From: Olleya sp. Hel_I_94
GTDB lineage: Bacteria > Bacteroidota > Bacteroidia > Flavobacteriales > Flavobacteriaceae
NCBI RefSeq assembly: GCF_007827365.1
Contig: NZ_VISI01000002.1
Location: 1,369,001-1,433,000, forward strand
Direction of reading: 5' to 3'
Length of the DNA stretch: 64,000 nucleotides
The position numbers and the translations under genes are program-made. This document shows, one piece after another, positions 1 to 7,924 of the stretch (the first letter of the stretch is position 1; each line of letters opens with the position of its first letter). Below the pieces are notes generated by a model. It saw only the letters and a program-made list of their open reading frames with translations, was not told where the DNA came from and searched no databases.

Positions 1-150
1 CCTAACATCTATAAACTGAACATTATCAAGAGTCAATAGTGTTTGCATTTCCTCTGGAGAGACAACCTTTATTTCACCTTCAACATTTTTTTCACAACTC
101 AGTGCAACAAAAACTAAACACAAACTTAATACTAATGCTATTTTTTTCAT
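1..150 (-). CDS. Rhodanese-domain lipoprotein (N-terminal part, runs off window)
   Basis: Only the first 50 codons are present; the gene continues past the left edge. The protein opens with a lipoprotein signal peptide (MKKIALVLSLCLVFVALSC), with a lipobox-like ALSC at residues 16-19. Cys19 would be the lipidated residue. After a short linker the fragment ends in DNVQFIDVR, which matches the start of a rhodanese fold (the conserved D-V-R preceding the active-site loop). The start lies 10 bp downstream of the stop of the neighbouring cytoplasmic rhodanese gene on the same strand, so the two are probably co-transcribed. The active-site Cys is outside the window, so catalytic competence cannot be judged. 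Confidence 0.7.
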   Translation of the reverse strand, partial: MKKIALVLSLCLVFVALSCEKNVEGEIKVVSPEEMQTLLTLDNVQFIDVR

Positions 151-160
151 ACCTTTTTTA

Positions 161-469
161 TTATTCAACTGGTCCTGACCACTCACTAAATCCTCCTAGA
201 AGATTGTAAGTAGTATCAAAGCCTAATTGATTCATTATTGCGCATGCTTGGGCACTTCTTCCACCTGATCTACAATACACGTAAAAATTCTTAGATTTAT
301 CTAACTCCTCGACAGCATAAATAAATCCCTGTCCTTTATAAATGTCAATATGTATTGCATTAGGTATTTTTCCTTCTGCAACCTCTTCATCTGTTCTCAC
401 ATCAAGGATGACTGCGTTATCGTCTTTTTCTAATTGGTTTACCCAATCCGATTGAATTAAATCTGCCAT
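161..469 (-). CDS. Single-domain rhodanese (sulfurtransferase)
   Basis: A 102-residue cytoplasmic protein consisting of one rhodanese domain and no signal peptide. Visible hallmarks are VILDVRTDEE near residue 20 and the active-site loop YCRSGGRSAQA near residue 65. That loop has the C-x-x-G-G-R form of the GlpE/PspE-like persulfide-carrying site. Such proteins move sulfane sulfur from donors such as thiosulfate to thiol acceptors; the physiological substrate cannot be read from sequence. A -7-like box (TAATTTTG on the minus strand, 495-502) lies upstream, and a second, lipid-anchored rhodanese follows immediately downstream. The length is normal for a single-domain rhodanese. Confidence 0.9.
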   Translation of the reverse strand: MADLIQSDWVNQLEKDDNAVILDVRTDEEVAEGKIPNAIHIDIYKGQGFIYAVEELDKSKNFYVYCRSGGRSAQACAIMNQLGFDTTYNLLGGFSEWSGPVE

Positions 470-526
470 AATATTTATACAATTAATTTTAGCACAAAAT
501 TAACACATATATAGTATATAGACGTA

Positions 527-559
527 AAAAAATCCGAAATGTTACATCTCGGATTTTTA
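527..559 (-). terminator. Rho-independent terminator of the thioredoxin-fold gene pair
   Basis: Inverted repeat with arms at 527-537 and 549-559 (core ATCCGA/TCGGAT flanked by A and T runs). It lies just downstream of the minus-strand redoxin gene ending at 583. The symmetrical A/T flanks could make it bidirectional. Confidence 0.7.
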
Positions 560-582
560 TTTATTATAATTGATAGTTTTTT

Positions 583-1203
583 TTAAACTTTAATAGAACA
601 ACCTATAGCTTTAGTTTCGTTAATTTTTACTTCTTTATTATTTAATAGGGCATCAACCGCATCTTCTACATACTTAGTTTTTACAGCATTTGCATCTTGA
701 TAATTATCATCAATTGCACCAATATATTTAACTACATTTCCTTTTTGTTCTTTTTGCAAAACATACACATGTGGTGTTTTTGTTGCTCCATATTGCGGAT
801 AAATGTCCTGACCAGCATCCATCAAATAAGGAAAAGTAAATCCTTTTTCCTTAGCTCTAGCTTTCATAGCTTCCATATTATCTCCTGGTTTAACGGTTGT
901 ATTATTAGGCATAATGGCAATTACTGGATAACCTAGATCTGCATACTTTTTATTTAAACCTTGCACTCTATCCTCATAAGCTACTGCGTAGGGACAAGTA
1001 TTGCAGGTAAATACAACTATAAACCCTTTAGCATCTTCAAAATCTGACAAAGACACCACATTACCATCAATATTTTCAAGTTCAAAATCCGTTGCTACAT
1101 CACCTATTTTATATCCTGAATCAGCACTATTAGTCTTTGTTGTAAAAGCACTAACCGTTATTATAACGACCAACACTAAGGTTAATTTTAAAATTTTTTT
1201 CAT
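583..1203 (-). CDS. Secreted thioredoxin-fold redoxin (AhpC/TSA-like)
   Basis: 206 residues with an N-terminal hydrophobic signal segment (residues 1-20), so it probably acts in the periplasm. The rest is a redoxin domain: YKIGDVATDFELENIDG, then VVFTCNTCPYAVAYEDR with a C-N-T-C motif around residues 68-71, then a cis-Pro region (ATKTPHVYV). This is the family often called thioredoxin family or redoxin protein. The CxxC suggests disulfide reduction or peroxide handling, but no specific substrate is evident. It starts 3 bp after the stop of an upstream TlpA-like gene and is followed by a terminator, so the two form a bicistronic unit. Confidence 0.85.
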   Translation of the reverse strand: MKKILKLTLVLVVIITVSAFTTKTNSADSGYKIGDVATDFELENIDGNVVSLSDFEDAKGFIVVFTCNTCPYAVAYEDRVQGLNKKYADLGYPVIAIMPNNTTVKPGDNMEAMKARAKEKGFTFPYLMDAGQDIYPQYGATKTPHVYVLQKEQKGNVVKYIGAIDDNYQDANAVKTKYVEDAVDALLNNKEVKINETKAIGCSIKV

Positions 1204-1206
1204 AAT

Positions 1207-1743
1207 TTATTGTTTTAAAAATTGTTTTAATTCTGTTTCTAAGGCTATATAATCAAATGATTGTTCATAAAAAACTGTCTTTTGGGTATTGTAAATTAAT
1301 GTTGCAGGAATTGCTCCTGACCAATTTTTATCTACTTTAGGTATCCATGTATTAGCATCAACATCGTTTAAAACTATAACCTCACTTTTTAATTTATTTT
1401 TCAATAAAAAAGGTTTTAATTTACTTTCAATCTGCTTTGGAAAATCTAAACTTACCAAAATAACTTCTACCTTTTTGTCTGCATACGTTGTATTTAATTG
1501 TTCAAAATAAGGTAATTCTTTAACGCATGGTGCACACCAGGTCGCCCAAAAATTTATCACATAAGTTTTACTTTTATCCTTAGCAGCAAGGTATTGCTCT
1601 AAACCGTCAAAATCGACAATTTTTAAATCTTGCTTTAAATAAGGTGCGTCTACTATTTTTATTTGATTACTATTCAATATACTAATATACTGGTTTCCAA
1701 AAGCAAAAAAAGTAAAGGTCAATATTAAAAATAAGTGTTTCAT
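1207..1743 (-). CDS. TlpA/ResA-like periplasmic thiol-disulfide protein
   Basis: 178 residues. An N-terminal hydrophobic stretch (MKHLFLILTFTFFAFG) serves as signal or anchor. It is followed by a thioredoxin domain with the diagnostic FWATWCAPCVKELPYF (CxxC active site) near residue 70 and a cis-Pro loop GAIPATLIY near residue 145. TlpA/ResA proteins reduce disulfides in periplasmic partners, for example apocytochromes. No cytochrome maturation genes lie nearby, so the partner is unknown. The gene is first in a two-gene minus-strand unit with the redoxin at 583-1203 and is divergent from the trp operon. Confidence 0.88.
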   Translation of the reverse strand: MKHLFLILTFTFFAFGNQYISILNSNQIKIVDAPYLKQDLKIVDFDGLEQYLAAKDKSKTYVINFWATWCAPCVKELPYFEQLNTTYADKKVEVILVSLDFPKQIESKLKPFLLKNKLKSEVIVLNDVDANTWIPKVDKNWSGAIPATLIYNTQKTVFYEQSFDYIALETELKQFLKQ

Positions 1744-1810
1744 AAAGTAAATTTAATATTTATTGTTTTCATCTTTTCAGTTTTAACAAATAATTAAAGG
1801 GGAAAATAAT

Positions 1811-1840
1811 TTGAAAACTAACTTTTGATTTATATCTTTG
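1811..1840 (+). promoter_or_regulatory. trp operon promoter (Bacteroidetes type)
   Basis: A -33 TTG at 1811-1813 is followed after 19 bp by TATCTTTG at 1833-1840. This fits the Bacteroidetes sigma-ABfr consensus TTG-N19-TAnnTTTG. Transcription would begin a few bases later, only about 8-10 nt ahead of the leader-peptide ATG at 1856. Confidence 0.8.
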
Positions 1841-1855
1841 AACTTTATAATAAAC

Positions 1856-1912
1856 ATGAACACAATTTTAAATCATACTTGGTGGTGGAATAATCGAAAT
1901 CAAACTTCGTGA
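1856..1912 (+). CDS. trpL: trp operon leader peptide (18 aa, three consecutive Trp codons)
   Basis: A short ORF encoding MNTILNHTWWWNNRNQTS. The three TGG codons are at 1880-1888 and the stop TGA at 1910-1912. It sits between a good promoter and a strong terminator hairpin that precedes trpE. Three Trp codons in a row in 18 are far above chance and are the signature of ribosome-mediated transcription attenuation, in which stalling at Trp codons reports scarcity of charged tRNA-Trp. The stop codon lies inside the predicted antiterminator strand. The peptide itself is not expected to have a function beyond its translation. Confidence 0.93.
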   Translation: MNTILNHTWWWNNRNQTS

Positions 1913-1984
1913 ACTAACGCTATACGTATTATTTAAGTAACTATACAAAAAAGGCTTGTCATTCACGACAAGCCTTTTTTTTAT
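1905..1984 (+). terminator. trp attenuator: antiterminator strand and intrinsic terminator
   Basis: The terminator stem pairs AAAAAAGGCTTGTC (1947-1960) with GACAAGCCTTTTTT (1967-1980). The loop is ATTCAC, followed by further T residues. The alternative pairing uses CTTCGTGAA (1905-1913), which overlaps the leader stop codon. It pairs with TTCACG (1962-1967) and, after a 2-nt bulge, AAG (1970-1972), which would destroy the terminator. A ribosome stalled on the Trp codons leaves 1905-1913 free, so readthrough results. A ribosome that reaches the stop covers it, so termination results. The pairing is read directly from sequence; the switching is inferred from the classical trp model. Confidence 0.85.
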
Positions 1985-2061
1985 TTCTGAACTTGTTTCA
2001 GAAAACACAAACAAAATTAATAATATCTCTAATAATGGAGATACTGAAATAAATTCAGCAT
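1984..2061 (+). repeat. Two copies of the CTGAACTTGTTTCAG dispersed repeat in the trpE leader
   Basis: The core CTGAACTTGTTTCAG is at 1987-2001, inside an 8-bp stem (1984-1991 with 1997-2004, loop CTTGT). A degenerate, inverted copy lies at 2038-2061 (core CTGAAATAAATTCAG at 2044-2058). The same family recurs five more times between trpB and trpA. The copies lie between the attenuator and the trpE start, so they are in the 5' untranslated region of the mRNA. Confidence 0.65.
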
Positions 2062-2068
2062 AATAAAA

Positions 2069-3463
2069 ATGAAAACATTCAGTTTATACACACATTACAA
2101 AAAAATATTAGCAGACACCATTACTCCTGTTAGTATCTATTTAAAAATTAGAGATAAATATCCTAATAGTATTTTGTTAGAAAGTAGCGATTATCACGCT
2201 AATGACAATAGTTTTTCTTATATATGCTTTAACCCAATCGCCTCAATTAAAGTTGACGATAAAGCAATTACACAAACATTTCCTGATGGTAGTGAAATGA
2301 AAAACAAGGTGCGTAATGTAACCGAGATGATACATAAGTTTACCAAACGCTTTAAAGTAAAATCGGACGAGGATTTTAAGTTTATCAACAACGGAATATT
2401 TGGCTACACAGCTTATGATGCTGTTAAACACTTTGAAGATGTAGAGATTTCTAAAAAACCAGATTCTTTAGAGATTCCTGACGTTTACTATGCAGTTTAC
2501 CAAAATATAATTGCTATAAACCACTTTAAAAACGAAGCCTATATTTTTGCACATTGTTTTGAAACAGAAAACAATATAGACGAAGTTTTACAACTAATAA
2601 GCTCTAAAAACTTTGCGACTTATAAGTTTACAACAAACTCTGATATACAATCAAATTTAACGGATGACGAGTATAAAGACCAGGTCATATTAGCCAAACA
2701 ACATTGTGCTAGAGGTGATGTGTTCCAGTTAGTATTATCTAAAAAATTCTCGCAAGGTTTTAAAGGTGATGAGTTTAATGTCTATCGTGCCTTGCGCAGC
2801 ATAAACCCATCGCCTTACCTATTTTACTTTGACTATGGTGACTTCAAGATTTTTGGAAGCTCACCAGAAGCACAATTAGTCGTTAATAACGGTCAAGCCG
2901 AAATACATCCAATTGCCGGAACTTTTAAAAGGACTGGAAATGATGAGGAAGACCAAAAGCTAGCTAAACAACTAGCCGAAGATGATAAGGAAAATGCAGA
3001 ACATGTCATGTTGGTTGACCTTGCCAGAAATGATTTAAGCAGACATGGTAGCGAAGTCAAAGTTGTAACCTATAGGGAAGCACAATTCTTTTCTCATGTT
3101 ATTCACTTAGTTAGTAAGGTAACCGGAAAAGTACACGACAATACACCAACAATGCAGGTAGTAGCAGACACCTTTCCTGCAGGAACATTAAGTGGTGCTC
3201 CAAAACACAAAGCCATGCAACTTATTGAAAAATACGAAAAAACTAGCAGAGCCTTCTATGGTGGAGCAATTGGTTTTATGGATTTTGATGGCAATTATAA
3301 TCACGCAATTATGATTAGGACATTTATGAGTAAAAACCATCATTTACATTGGCAAGCTGGAGCAGGTCTAGTCTCTAGATCTAACCCAGAAAGCGAGTTA
3401 CAAGAAGTATATAACAAATTAGGAGCATTAACAAATGCTATAGAATTAGCCAAAGAGATATGA
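2069..3463 (+). CDS. trpE: Anthranilate synthase component I
   Basis: 464 residues. With the TrpG glutaminase it converts chorismate and glutamine (or ammonia) to anthranilate, the first committed step of tryptophan synthesis. The N-terminal half carries the LLES motif (residues about 29-32) that forms part of the tryptophan feedback site. The C-terminal chorismate-binding domain shows HPIAGTFKRTG, VMLVDLARNDLSRHG and GTLSGAPKHKAM. The length is normal. It is the first structural gene of trpEGDCFBA, downstream of the attenuator, and overlaps trpG by 4 bp (ATGA). The LLES box rather than a different N-terminal sequence supports TrpE over the paralogous PabB. Confidence 0.97.
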   Translation: MKTFSLYTHYKKILADTITPVSIYLKIRDKYPNSILLESSDYHANDNSFSYICFNPIASIKVDDKAITQTFPDGSEMKNKVRNVTEMIHKFTKRFKVKSDEDFKFINNGIFGYTAYDAVKHFEDVEISKKPDSLEIPDVYYAVYQNIIAINHFKNEAYIFAHCFETENNIDEVLQLISSKNFATYKFTTNSDIQSNLTDDEYKDQVILAKQHCARGDVFQLVLSKKFSQGFKGDEFNVYRALRSINPSPYLFYFDYGDFKIFGSSPEAQLVVNNGQAEIHPIAGTFKRTGNDEEDQKLAKQLAEDDKENAEHVMLVDLARNDLSRHGSEVKVVTYREAQFFSHVIHLVSKVTGKVHDNTPTMQVVADTFPAGTLSGAPKHKAMQLIEKYEKTSRAFYGGAIGFMDFDGNYNHAIMIRTFMSKNHHLHWQAGAGLVSRSNPESELQEVYNKLGALTNAIELAKEI

Positions 3464-4023
3464 GAGTTTTAGTAATAGATAATTACGATAGTTTTACTTA
3501 TAACTTAGTTCACTATTTAGAAGACTTAGATTGTGAAGTTACTGTAAAAAGAAATGACAAATTAACCTTGGACGAAGTCGAAGCTTTTGATAAAATTGTA
3601 CTTTCTCCAGGTCCAGGAATTCCTGACGAAGCTGGTTTACTTAAAGCAATAATTAAAACTTATGCACCTACTAAAAGTATTTTAGGCGTATGTTTAGGTC
3701 AACAAGCTATTGGAGAAGTTTTTGGTGGTAGTTTAATTAATTTAGACAATGTATATCATGGTGTATCAACTAATGTAGATATTGTGGTTGACGATGAGGT
3801 ACTGTTTAAAAACATGAACAAAACTATTGAAGTCGGACGTTACCATTCGTGGGTTGTAGACCCTAATTTACCTGAGGTTTTAGAAGCAACATCCTTTGAC
3901 CAAAATGGACAAGTCATGTCGTTAAGACACAAATTTTACGACGTAAGAGGTGTGCAATACCATCCAGAAAGCGTACTAACACCAAACGGAAAACAAATTT
4001 TAGAAAACTGGATTAAGAGTTAA
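3460..4023 (+). CDS. trpG: Anthranilate synthase glutaminase subunit
   Basis: 187 residues, a class I glutamine amidotransferase that supplies ammonia to TrpE. The nucleophile elbow GVCLGQQAIG places the catalytic Cys at residue 78. His168 and Glu170 in GVQYHPESVLTP complete the triad. The oxyanion motif SPGPGIP is near residue 49. It is a stand-alone subunit, not fused to TrpD or TrpE. The start overlaps the trpE stop (ATGA) and trpD begins 2 bp after its stop, so it is tightly coupled. In some bacteria this subunit also serves PabB; no pab gene is visible here. Confidence 0.96.
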   Translation: MRVLVIDNYDSFTYNLVHYLEDLDCEVTVKRNDKLTLDEVEAFDKIVLSPGPGIPDEAGLLKAIIKTYAPTKSILGVCLGQQAIGEVFGGSLINLDNVYHGVSTNVDIVVDDEVLFKNMNKTIEVGRYHSWVVDPNLPEVLEATSFDQNGQVMSLRHKFYDVRGVQYHPESVLTPNGKQILENWIKS

Positions 4024-4024
4024 T

Positions 4025-5017
4025 ATGAAACAAATACTAAACAGACTAATTAATCAAGAAAGCATCACTGCAGAAGAAGCTAAATACCTTTTAGTCAACA
4101 TATCTGAAGGCGCATATAATCAAAGTCAGGTAGCCTCTTTCTTAACGGTTTATATGATGCGAAGTATAACTCTAGAAGAGCTTCAAGGGTTTAGAGATGC
4201 ATTGTTAGAATTATGTATTCATGTAAACTTATCAGAATTTGATCCAATCGATTTATGCGGAACTGGAGGTGACGGAAAAGACACTTTTAATATTTCAACC
4301 TTGGCATCATTTGTAACTGCTGGAGCTGGAGTTAATGTGGCAAAACATGGTAACTATGGTGTGTCATCAGCTTCTGGATCTTCCAATGTCATGGAAGCTT
4401 TAGGCATTCATTTTTCTAACAAAACAGATTTTTTAAAATACGCCTTAGAAAAAGCAGGAATCTGTGTTTTACACGCACCTCTGTTTCATCCTGCAATGAA
4501 AAACGTTGCTCCTATTAGAAAAGAATTGGGTGTAAAAACATTTTTTAATATGCTTGGACCAATGGTAAATCCAGCATTTCCAAACAATCAAATGGTAGGT
4601 GTATTTAGCTTAGAGCTACAACGCATATATGGTTACTTATACCAAAATACAGATAAAAATTATAGCATCGTACACGCATTAGATGGATATGATGAAATTT
4701 CATTAACTGGAAATACAAAGATAATTTCCAATACAGCTGAAACGATATTAAACCCTTGCGATTTGGGTCTTAAACAACTTGAACAATCCGAACTATTTGG
4801 TGGAAACACAGTTAAAGAAGCTGCCAAAATTTTCAAAAACATTATAAATGGTAAAGGTACAGACGCGCAAAACAATGTGGTTTGTGCTAATGCAGGTTTA
4901 GCAATTGCAACAGCCAAACAAATATCACATTTAGAAGGTTTTGAACTTGCAAAAGAAAGTTTGGAAAGCGGACGTGCAAAAACGAGTTTAGAAAAATTAA
5001 TCGAATTAAGTAAGTAA
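4025..5017 (+). CDS. trpD: Anthranilate phosphoribosyltransferase
   Basis: 330 residues. It transfers phosphoribose from PRPP to anthranilate. The diagnostic glycine-rich PRPP loop DLCGTGGDGKDTFNIST is near residue 77, followed by KHGNYGVSSASGSSNVME. The later ML-GPMVNPAFPNNQMVGVF stretch is typical of the family. Length and position after trpG are canonical. The stop overlaps the trpC start by one base (TAATG), suggesting coupled translation. Nothing unusual is seen in the active-site motifs. Confidence 0.96.
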   Translation: MKQILNRLINQESITAEEAKYLLVNISEGAYNQSQVASFLTVYMMRSITLEELQGFRDALLELCIHVNLSEFDPIDLCGTGGDGKDTFNISTLASFVTAGAGVNVAKHGNYGVSSASGSSNVMEALGIHFSNKTDFLKYALEKAGICVLHAPLFHPAMKNVAPIRKELGVKTFFNMLGPMVNPAFPNNQMVGVFSLELQRIYGYLYQNTDKNYSIVHALDGYDEISLTGNTKIISNTAETILNPCDLGLKQLEQSELFGGNTVKEAAKIFKNIINGKGTDAQNNVVCANAGLAIATAKQISHLEGFELAKESLESGRAKTSLEKLIELSK

Positions 5018-5802
5018 TGGATATTTTAACTAAAATAGTTAACGACAAACGTATTGAAGTTAACTTACGCAAGCAATTAATCCCAATCAAGCAATTAGAA
5101 CACTCCATTTTGTTTGAACGCAAGACTGCTTCACTAGCCGAAAAATTAAAAAATAGCACGACAGGTATCATTGCAGAACATAAAAGACGTTCGCCTTCAA
5201 AACAAATAATCAATCACGATTTAAATGTCTTTGATGTTGCTAAAGGGTATCAAGATGCTGGTGTTTGCGGTATGTCTGTTTTAACCGATGGAAAATATTT
5301 TGGAGGAAGTTTAGACGATTTACTAACTGCAAGAGCAAGTTGCAATTTACCTTTATTAAGAAAAGAGTTTATAATAGATCCGTACCAAATTATTGAAGCT
5401 AAAGCTTATGGTGCTGATGTTATTTTACTAATTGCAGCAATCTTAACCAGAGAAGAAATTAAAACTTATTCAGAATTAGCTAAAAGTTTAAATCTTGATG
5501 TGCTTTTAGAAGTGCATAACCAAGACGAATTACATAAATCTATTATGCCAAGTTTAGATATGCTGGGTGTAAACAACCGTAATTTAAAAACCTTTGAGGT
5601 TAGTTTAGATACTAGCAAACAATTAAGTAATTTAATCCCTGACGATTTTGTAAAAGTATCGGAAAGCGGAATAAGCAATATAGAAGCCATAAAAACACTA
5701 CAACCATTTGGTTATAAAGGGTTTTTAATTGGCGAAAATTTTATGAAAACGGACAATGCTGGTTTAAGTGCCAAACAATTTATCAAAACATTAAACAACT
5801 AA
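5017..5802 (+). CDS. trpC: Indole-3-glycerol-phosphate synthase
   Basis: 261 residues, a TIM barrel that closes CDRP into indole-3-glycerol phosphate. Recognisable motifs are IIAEHKRRSPSK (catalytic Lys/Glu of the first strands, about residue 50), LRKEFIIDPYQIIEA (about residue 110), LLEVHNQDEL, LGVNNRNLKTFEV and VKVSESGISN. It is monofunctional; TrpF is encoded separately just downstream, unlike the fused enterobacterial TrpCF. The start is the ATG overlapping the trpD stop. Confidence 0.96.
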   Translation: MDILTKIVNDKRIEVNLRKQLIPIKQLEHSILFERKTASLAEKLKNSTTGIIAEHKRRSPSKQIINHDLNVFDVAKGYQDAGVCGMSVLTDGKYFGGSLDDLLTARASCNLPLLRKEFIIDPYQIIEAKAYGADVILLIAAILTREEIKTYSELAKSLNLDVLLEVHNQDELHKSIMPSLDMLGVNNRNLKTFEVSLDTSKQLSNLIPDDFVKVSESGISNIEAIKTLQPFGYKGFLIGENFMKTDNAGLSAKQFIKTLNN

Positions 5803-5806
5803 GACT

Positions 5807-6442
5807 ATGAAACTAAAAGTATGCGGAATGAAAAATGAAAACAACATCTTAGATGTTGCAGATCTTAATCCAAATTATATGGGTTTCATTTTTTACGAAA
5901 AATCATCTCGTTATTTCAACGGAGTCATTCCAGAATTACCAGAAAGCATCAAAAAAATTGGTGTGTTTGTAAATGCAACTTTCGAATATATAAAAGGAAA
6001 AGTGGATAAACACAACTTACAAGGTGTGCAATTACACGGTCAAGAAACACCAGAATTGTGTCAACGTTTAAAAGATTTGGACATTGCTGTGATTAAAGTG
6101 TTTTCTATAAAAAACCAATTCGACTTCTCTGTTTTAGAACCGTATGAGGACGTTTGCGATAATTATTTATTTGACACAAAAGGAAAAGAACCTGGAGGTA
6201 ATGGTTACACATTTAACTGGAATGTTTTAAAAAGCTACCCATCCTCTAAACCTTACTTTTTAAGTGGTGGTATTGGATTAAACGAAATAGATGCTATTCT
6301 TCTATTTTTAAAAAGACCAGAATCTTACTTATGTTTTGGATTTGATGTTAACAGCAAATTCGAAACTGCTGCAGGTTTAAAAGACACAACAAAATTAAAC
6401 GATTTTAAACAAAAATTGATAGCACACAATTATGAGTTTTAA
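5807..6442 (+). CDS. trpF: Phosphoribosylanthranilate isomerase
   Basis: 211 residues. It isomerises PRA to CDRP, the step before TrpC. It begins with the diagnostic [10 protein letters not shown] (Cys7 as general base). It continues with [17 protein letters not shown] (Asp general acid and phosphate-binding loop) and [11 protein letters not shown]. The last 11 bp overlap the start of trpB in a different frame, so translation of the two is probably coupled. The isolated, non-fused form is usual in Bacteroidetes. Confidence 0.95.
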   Translation: MKLKVCGMKNENNILDVADLNPNYMGFIFYEKSSRYFNGVIPELPESIKKIGVFVNATFEYIKGKVDKHNLQGVQLHGQETPELCQRLKDLDIAVIKVFSIKNQFDFSVLEPYEDVCDNYLFDTKGKEPGGNGYTFNWNVLKSYPSSKPYFLSGGIGLNEIDAILLFLKRPESYLCFGFDVNSKFETAAGLKDTTKLNDFKQKLIAHNYEF

Positions 6443-7613
6443 TATTAACGACAAAGGGTATTACGGAGACTTTGGAGGTGCATATATCCCAGAAATGCTA
6501 TATCCAAACGTAGAAGAGTTACGTCAAAATTATTTAAAAATAATGGCTGAACCATCTTTTAAAGAAGAGTTTGACCACTTATTAAAAGATTATGTTGGAC
6601 GTCCTTCTCCACTCTATTTCGCAAAACGATTAAGCGAAAAATATAATACTAAAATCTATCTTAAACGCGAAGATTTAAACCATACAGGAGCACACAAAGT
6701 AAACAATACCATCGGTCAGATTTTAATGGCACAGCGTTTAGGCAAAACACGTATTATAGCCGAAACTGGCGCTGGACAACATGGTGTAGCAACAGCAACA
6801 GTATGTGCTTTAATGGGAATGGAGTGCATCGTGTACATGGGCGAAATTGACATTGCACGCCAAGCACCAAACGTGGCAAGAATGAAAATGTTAGGCGCAG
6901 AAGTACGCCCAGCATTATCAGGAAGTCGCACCTTAAAAGATGCCACTAACGAGGCCATTAGAGATTGGATTAACAATCCTGTGGATACACATTACATTAT
7001 TGGAAGTGTTGTCGGACCACACCCTTATCCAGATATGGTAGCCCGTTTTCAAGCAGTCGTATCAGAAGAAATCAAATGGCAATTAAAAGACAAAGAAGGT
7101 CGTGAAAAACCAGACCATGTTATAGCCTGTGTTGGAGGTGGTAGTAATGCAGCAGGAGCTTTTTATCACTATTTAGACGATACAGATGTTAACCTTATAG
7201 CTGTTGAAGCTGCCGGAAAAGGGATTCATTCTGGAGAGAGCGCAGCAACATCAGTATTAGGAAAAGAAGGTATTATTCATGGAAGTAAAACCCTATTAAT
7301 GCAAACGCAAGATGGACAGATAACAGAACCTTATTCTATCTCAGCAGGATTAGATTATCCAGGTGTTGGACCAATGCACGCTAATTTGTATACCACTGGT
7401 CGTGCCGAGTTTATCTCAATTACCGATGATCAAGCCATGAAAGCTGGATTAGAATTAAGTCAATTAGAAGGGATTATTCCGGCTATCGAAAGCTCGCATG
7501 CATTTGCTGTTTTCGAAGACAAAAAGTTTAACCCAGAAGACATCGTCGTGATTAATTTATCAGGTCGTGGTGATAAAGATTTACAAAATTATATCGACTA
7601 TTTTAAACTGTAA
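6432..7613 (+). CDS. trpB: Tryptophan synthase beta chain
   Basis: 393 residues, the PLP enzyme that joins indole (channelled from TrpA) to serine. The PLP lysine is Lys89 in HTGAHKVNN. The phosphate-binding loop is [12 protein letters not shown], and [13 protein letters not shown] and the C-terminal NLSGRGDKD are typical of TrpB1. The N-terminal [15 protein letters not shown] is the conserved start. Normally trpA follows within a few bases; here about 750 bp of repeats and a nuclease gene intervene, so TrpA and TrpB stoichiometry may depend on readthrough of that segment. Confidence 0.97.
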   Translation: MSFNINDKGYYGDFGGAYIPEMLYPNVEELRQNYLKIMAEPSFKEEFDHLLKDYVGRPSPLYFAKRLSEKYNTKIYLKREDLNHTGAHKVNNTIGQILMAQRLGKTRIIAETGAGQHGVATATVCALMGMECIVYMGEIDIARQAPNVARMKMLGAEVRPALSGSRTLKDATNEAIRDWINNPVDTHYIIGSVVGPHPYPDMVARFQAVVSEEIKWQLKDKEGREKPDHVIACVGGGSNAAGAFYHYLDDTDVNLIAVEAAGKGIHSGESAATSVLGKEGIIHGSKTLLMQTQDGQITEPYSISAGLDYPGVGPMHANLYTTGRAEFISITDDQAMKAGLELSQLEGIIPAIESSHAFAVFEDKKFNPEDIVVINLSGRGDKDLQNYIDYFKL

Positions 7614-7618
7614 TATTT

Positions 7619-7699
7619 GGGCGTTACCACAAGGGTCAGGCTTTCAAGGCTCGCGAAATCAATATTTTAAAATAATAATCTTTGAGTAATCCTTAACGC
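7619..7699 (+). repeat. Dispersed flavobacterial repeat, short copy (GGGCGTTACC...ATCCTTAACGC)
   Basis: Begins GGGCGTTACC at 7619-7628, contains AGGGTCAGGCTTTC and ends ATCCTTAACGC at 7689-7699. The same end sequences, in the same order, bound a second, longer copy on the minus strand at 27519-27629. Both copies start a few bases beyond the stop codon of a conserved gene (trpB here, obgE there). The copy here has lost most of the internal hairpins. It makes up part of the roughly 310-bp stretch after trpB with no protein gene. Confidence 0.6.
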
Positions 7700-7730
7700 T
7701 GGATAGCTATACAGTTAGTAATTAGTAAAA

Positions 7731-7920
7731 ATGATGAGAATCTGAAACAAGTTCAGATTGACATAACGATATAACGACTTATCGATGCACAGAAATAACG
7801 AAATAAGGACATAATCATATATCTACGTACTAACGTAAATCACAACCACAACGTCATGCTGAACTTGTTTCAGTATCACACAAGACAAAGAAAAACAGTA
7901 AACCAGTTTCAGTATCACAT
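7731..7920 (+). repeat. Inverted CTGAACTTGTTTCAG-type repeats, left flank of the GIY-YIG gene
   Basis: One copy at 7735-7766 reads ATGAGAATCTGAAACAAG onwards (core on the minus strand). A second, oppositely oriented copy is at 7851-7884 (ACGTCATGCTGAACTTGTTT onwards). A fragment (CCAGTTTCAGTATCACAT) is at 7903-7920. The right flank at 8199-8340 repeats the same two-unit arrangement. No coding potential is evident apart from an artificial extension of the nuclease ORF. Confidence 0.7.
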
Positions 7921-7924
7921 AAAA

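Noticed and set aside
697-1252. Plus-strand ORFs opposite the redoxin gene
   Set aside because: Shadow frames; the opposite strand encodes a recognisable thioredoxin-fold protein with CxxC.
7856-7924. Upstream in-frame ATG extending the GIY-YIG protein by 23 residues
   Set aside because: The added codons are made of the dispersed repeat sequence; the domain begins naturally at the ATG at 7925.
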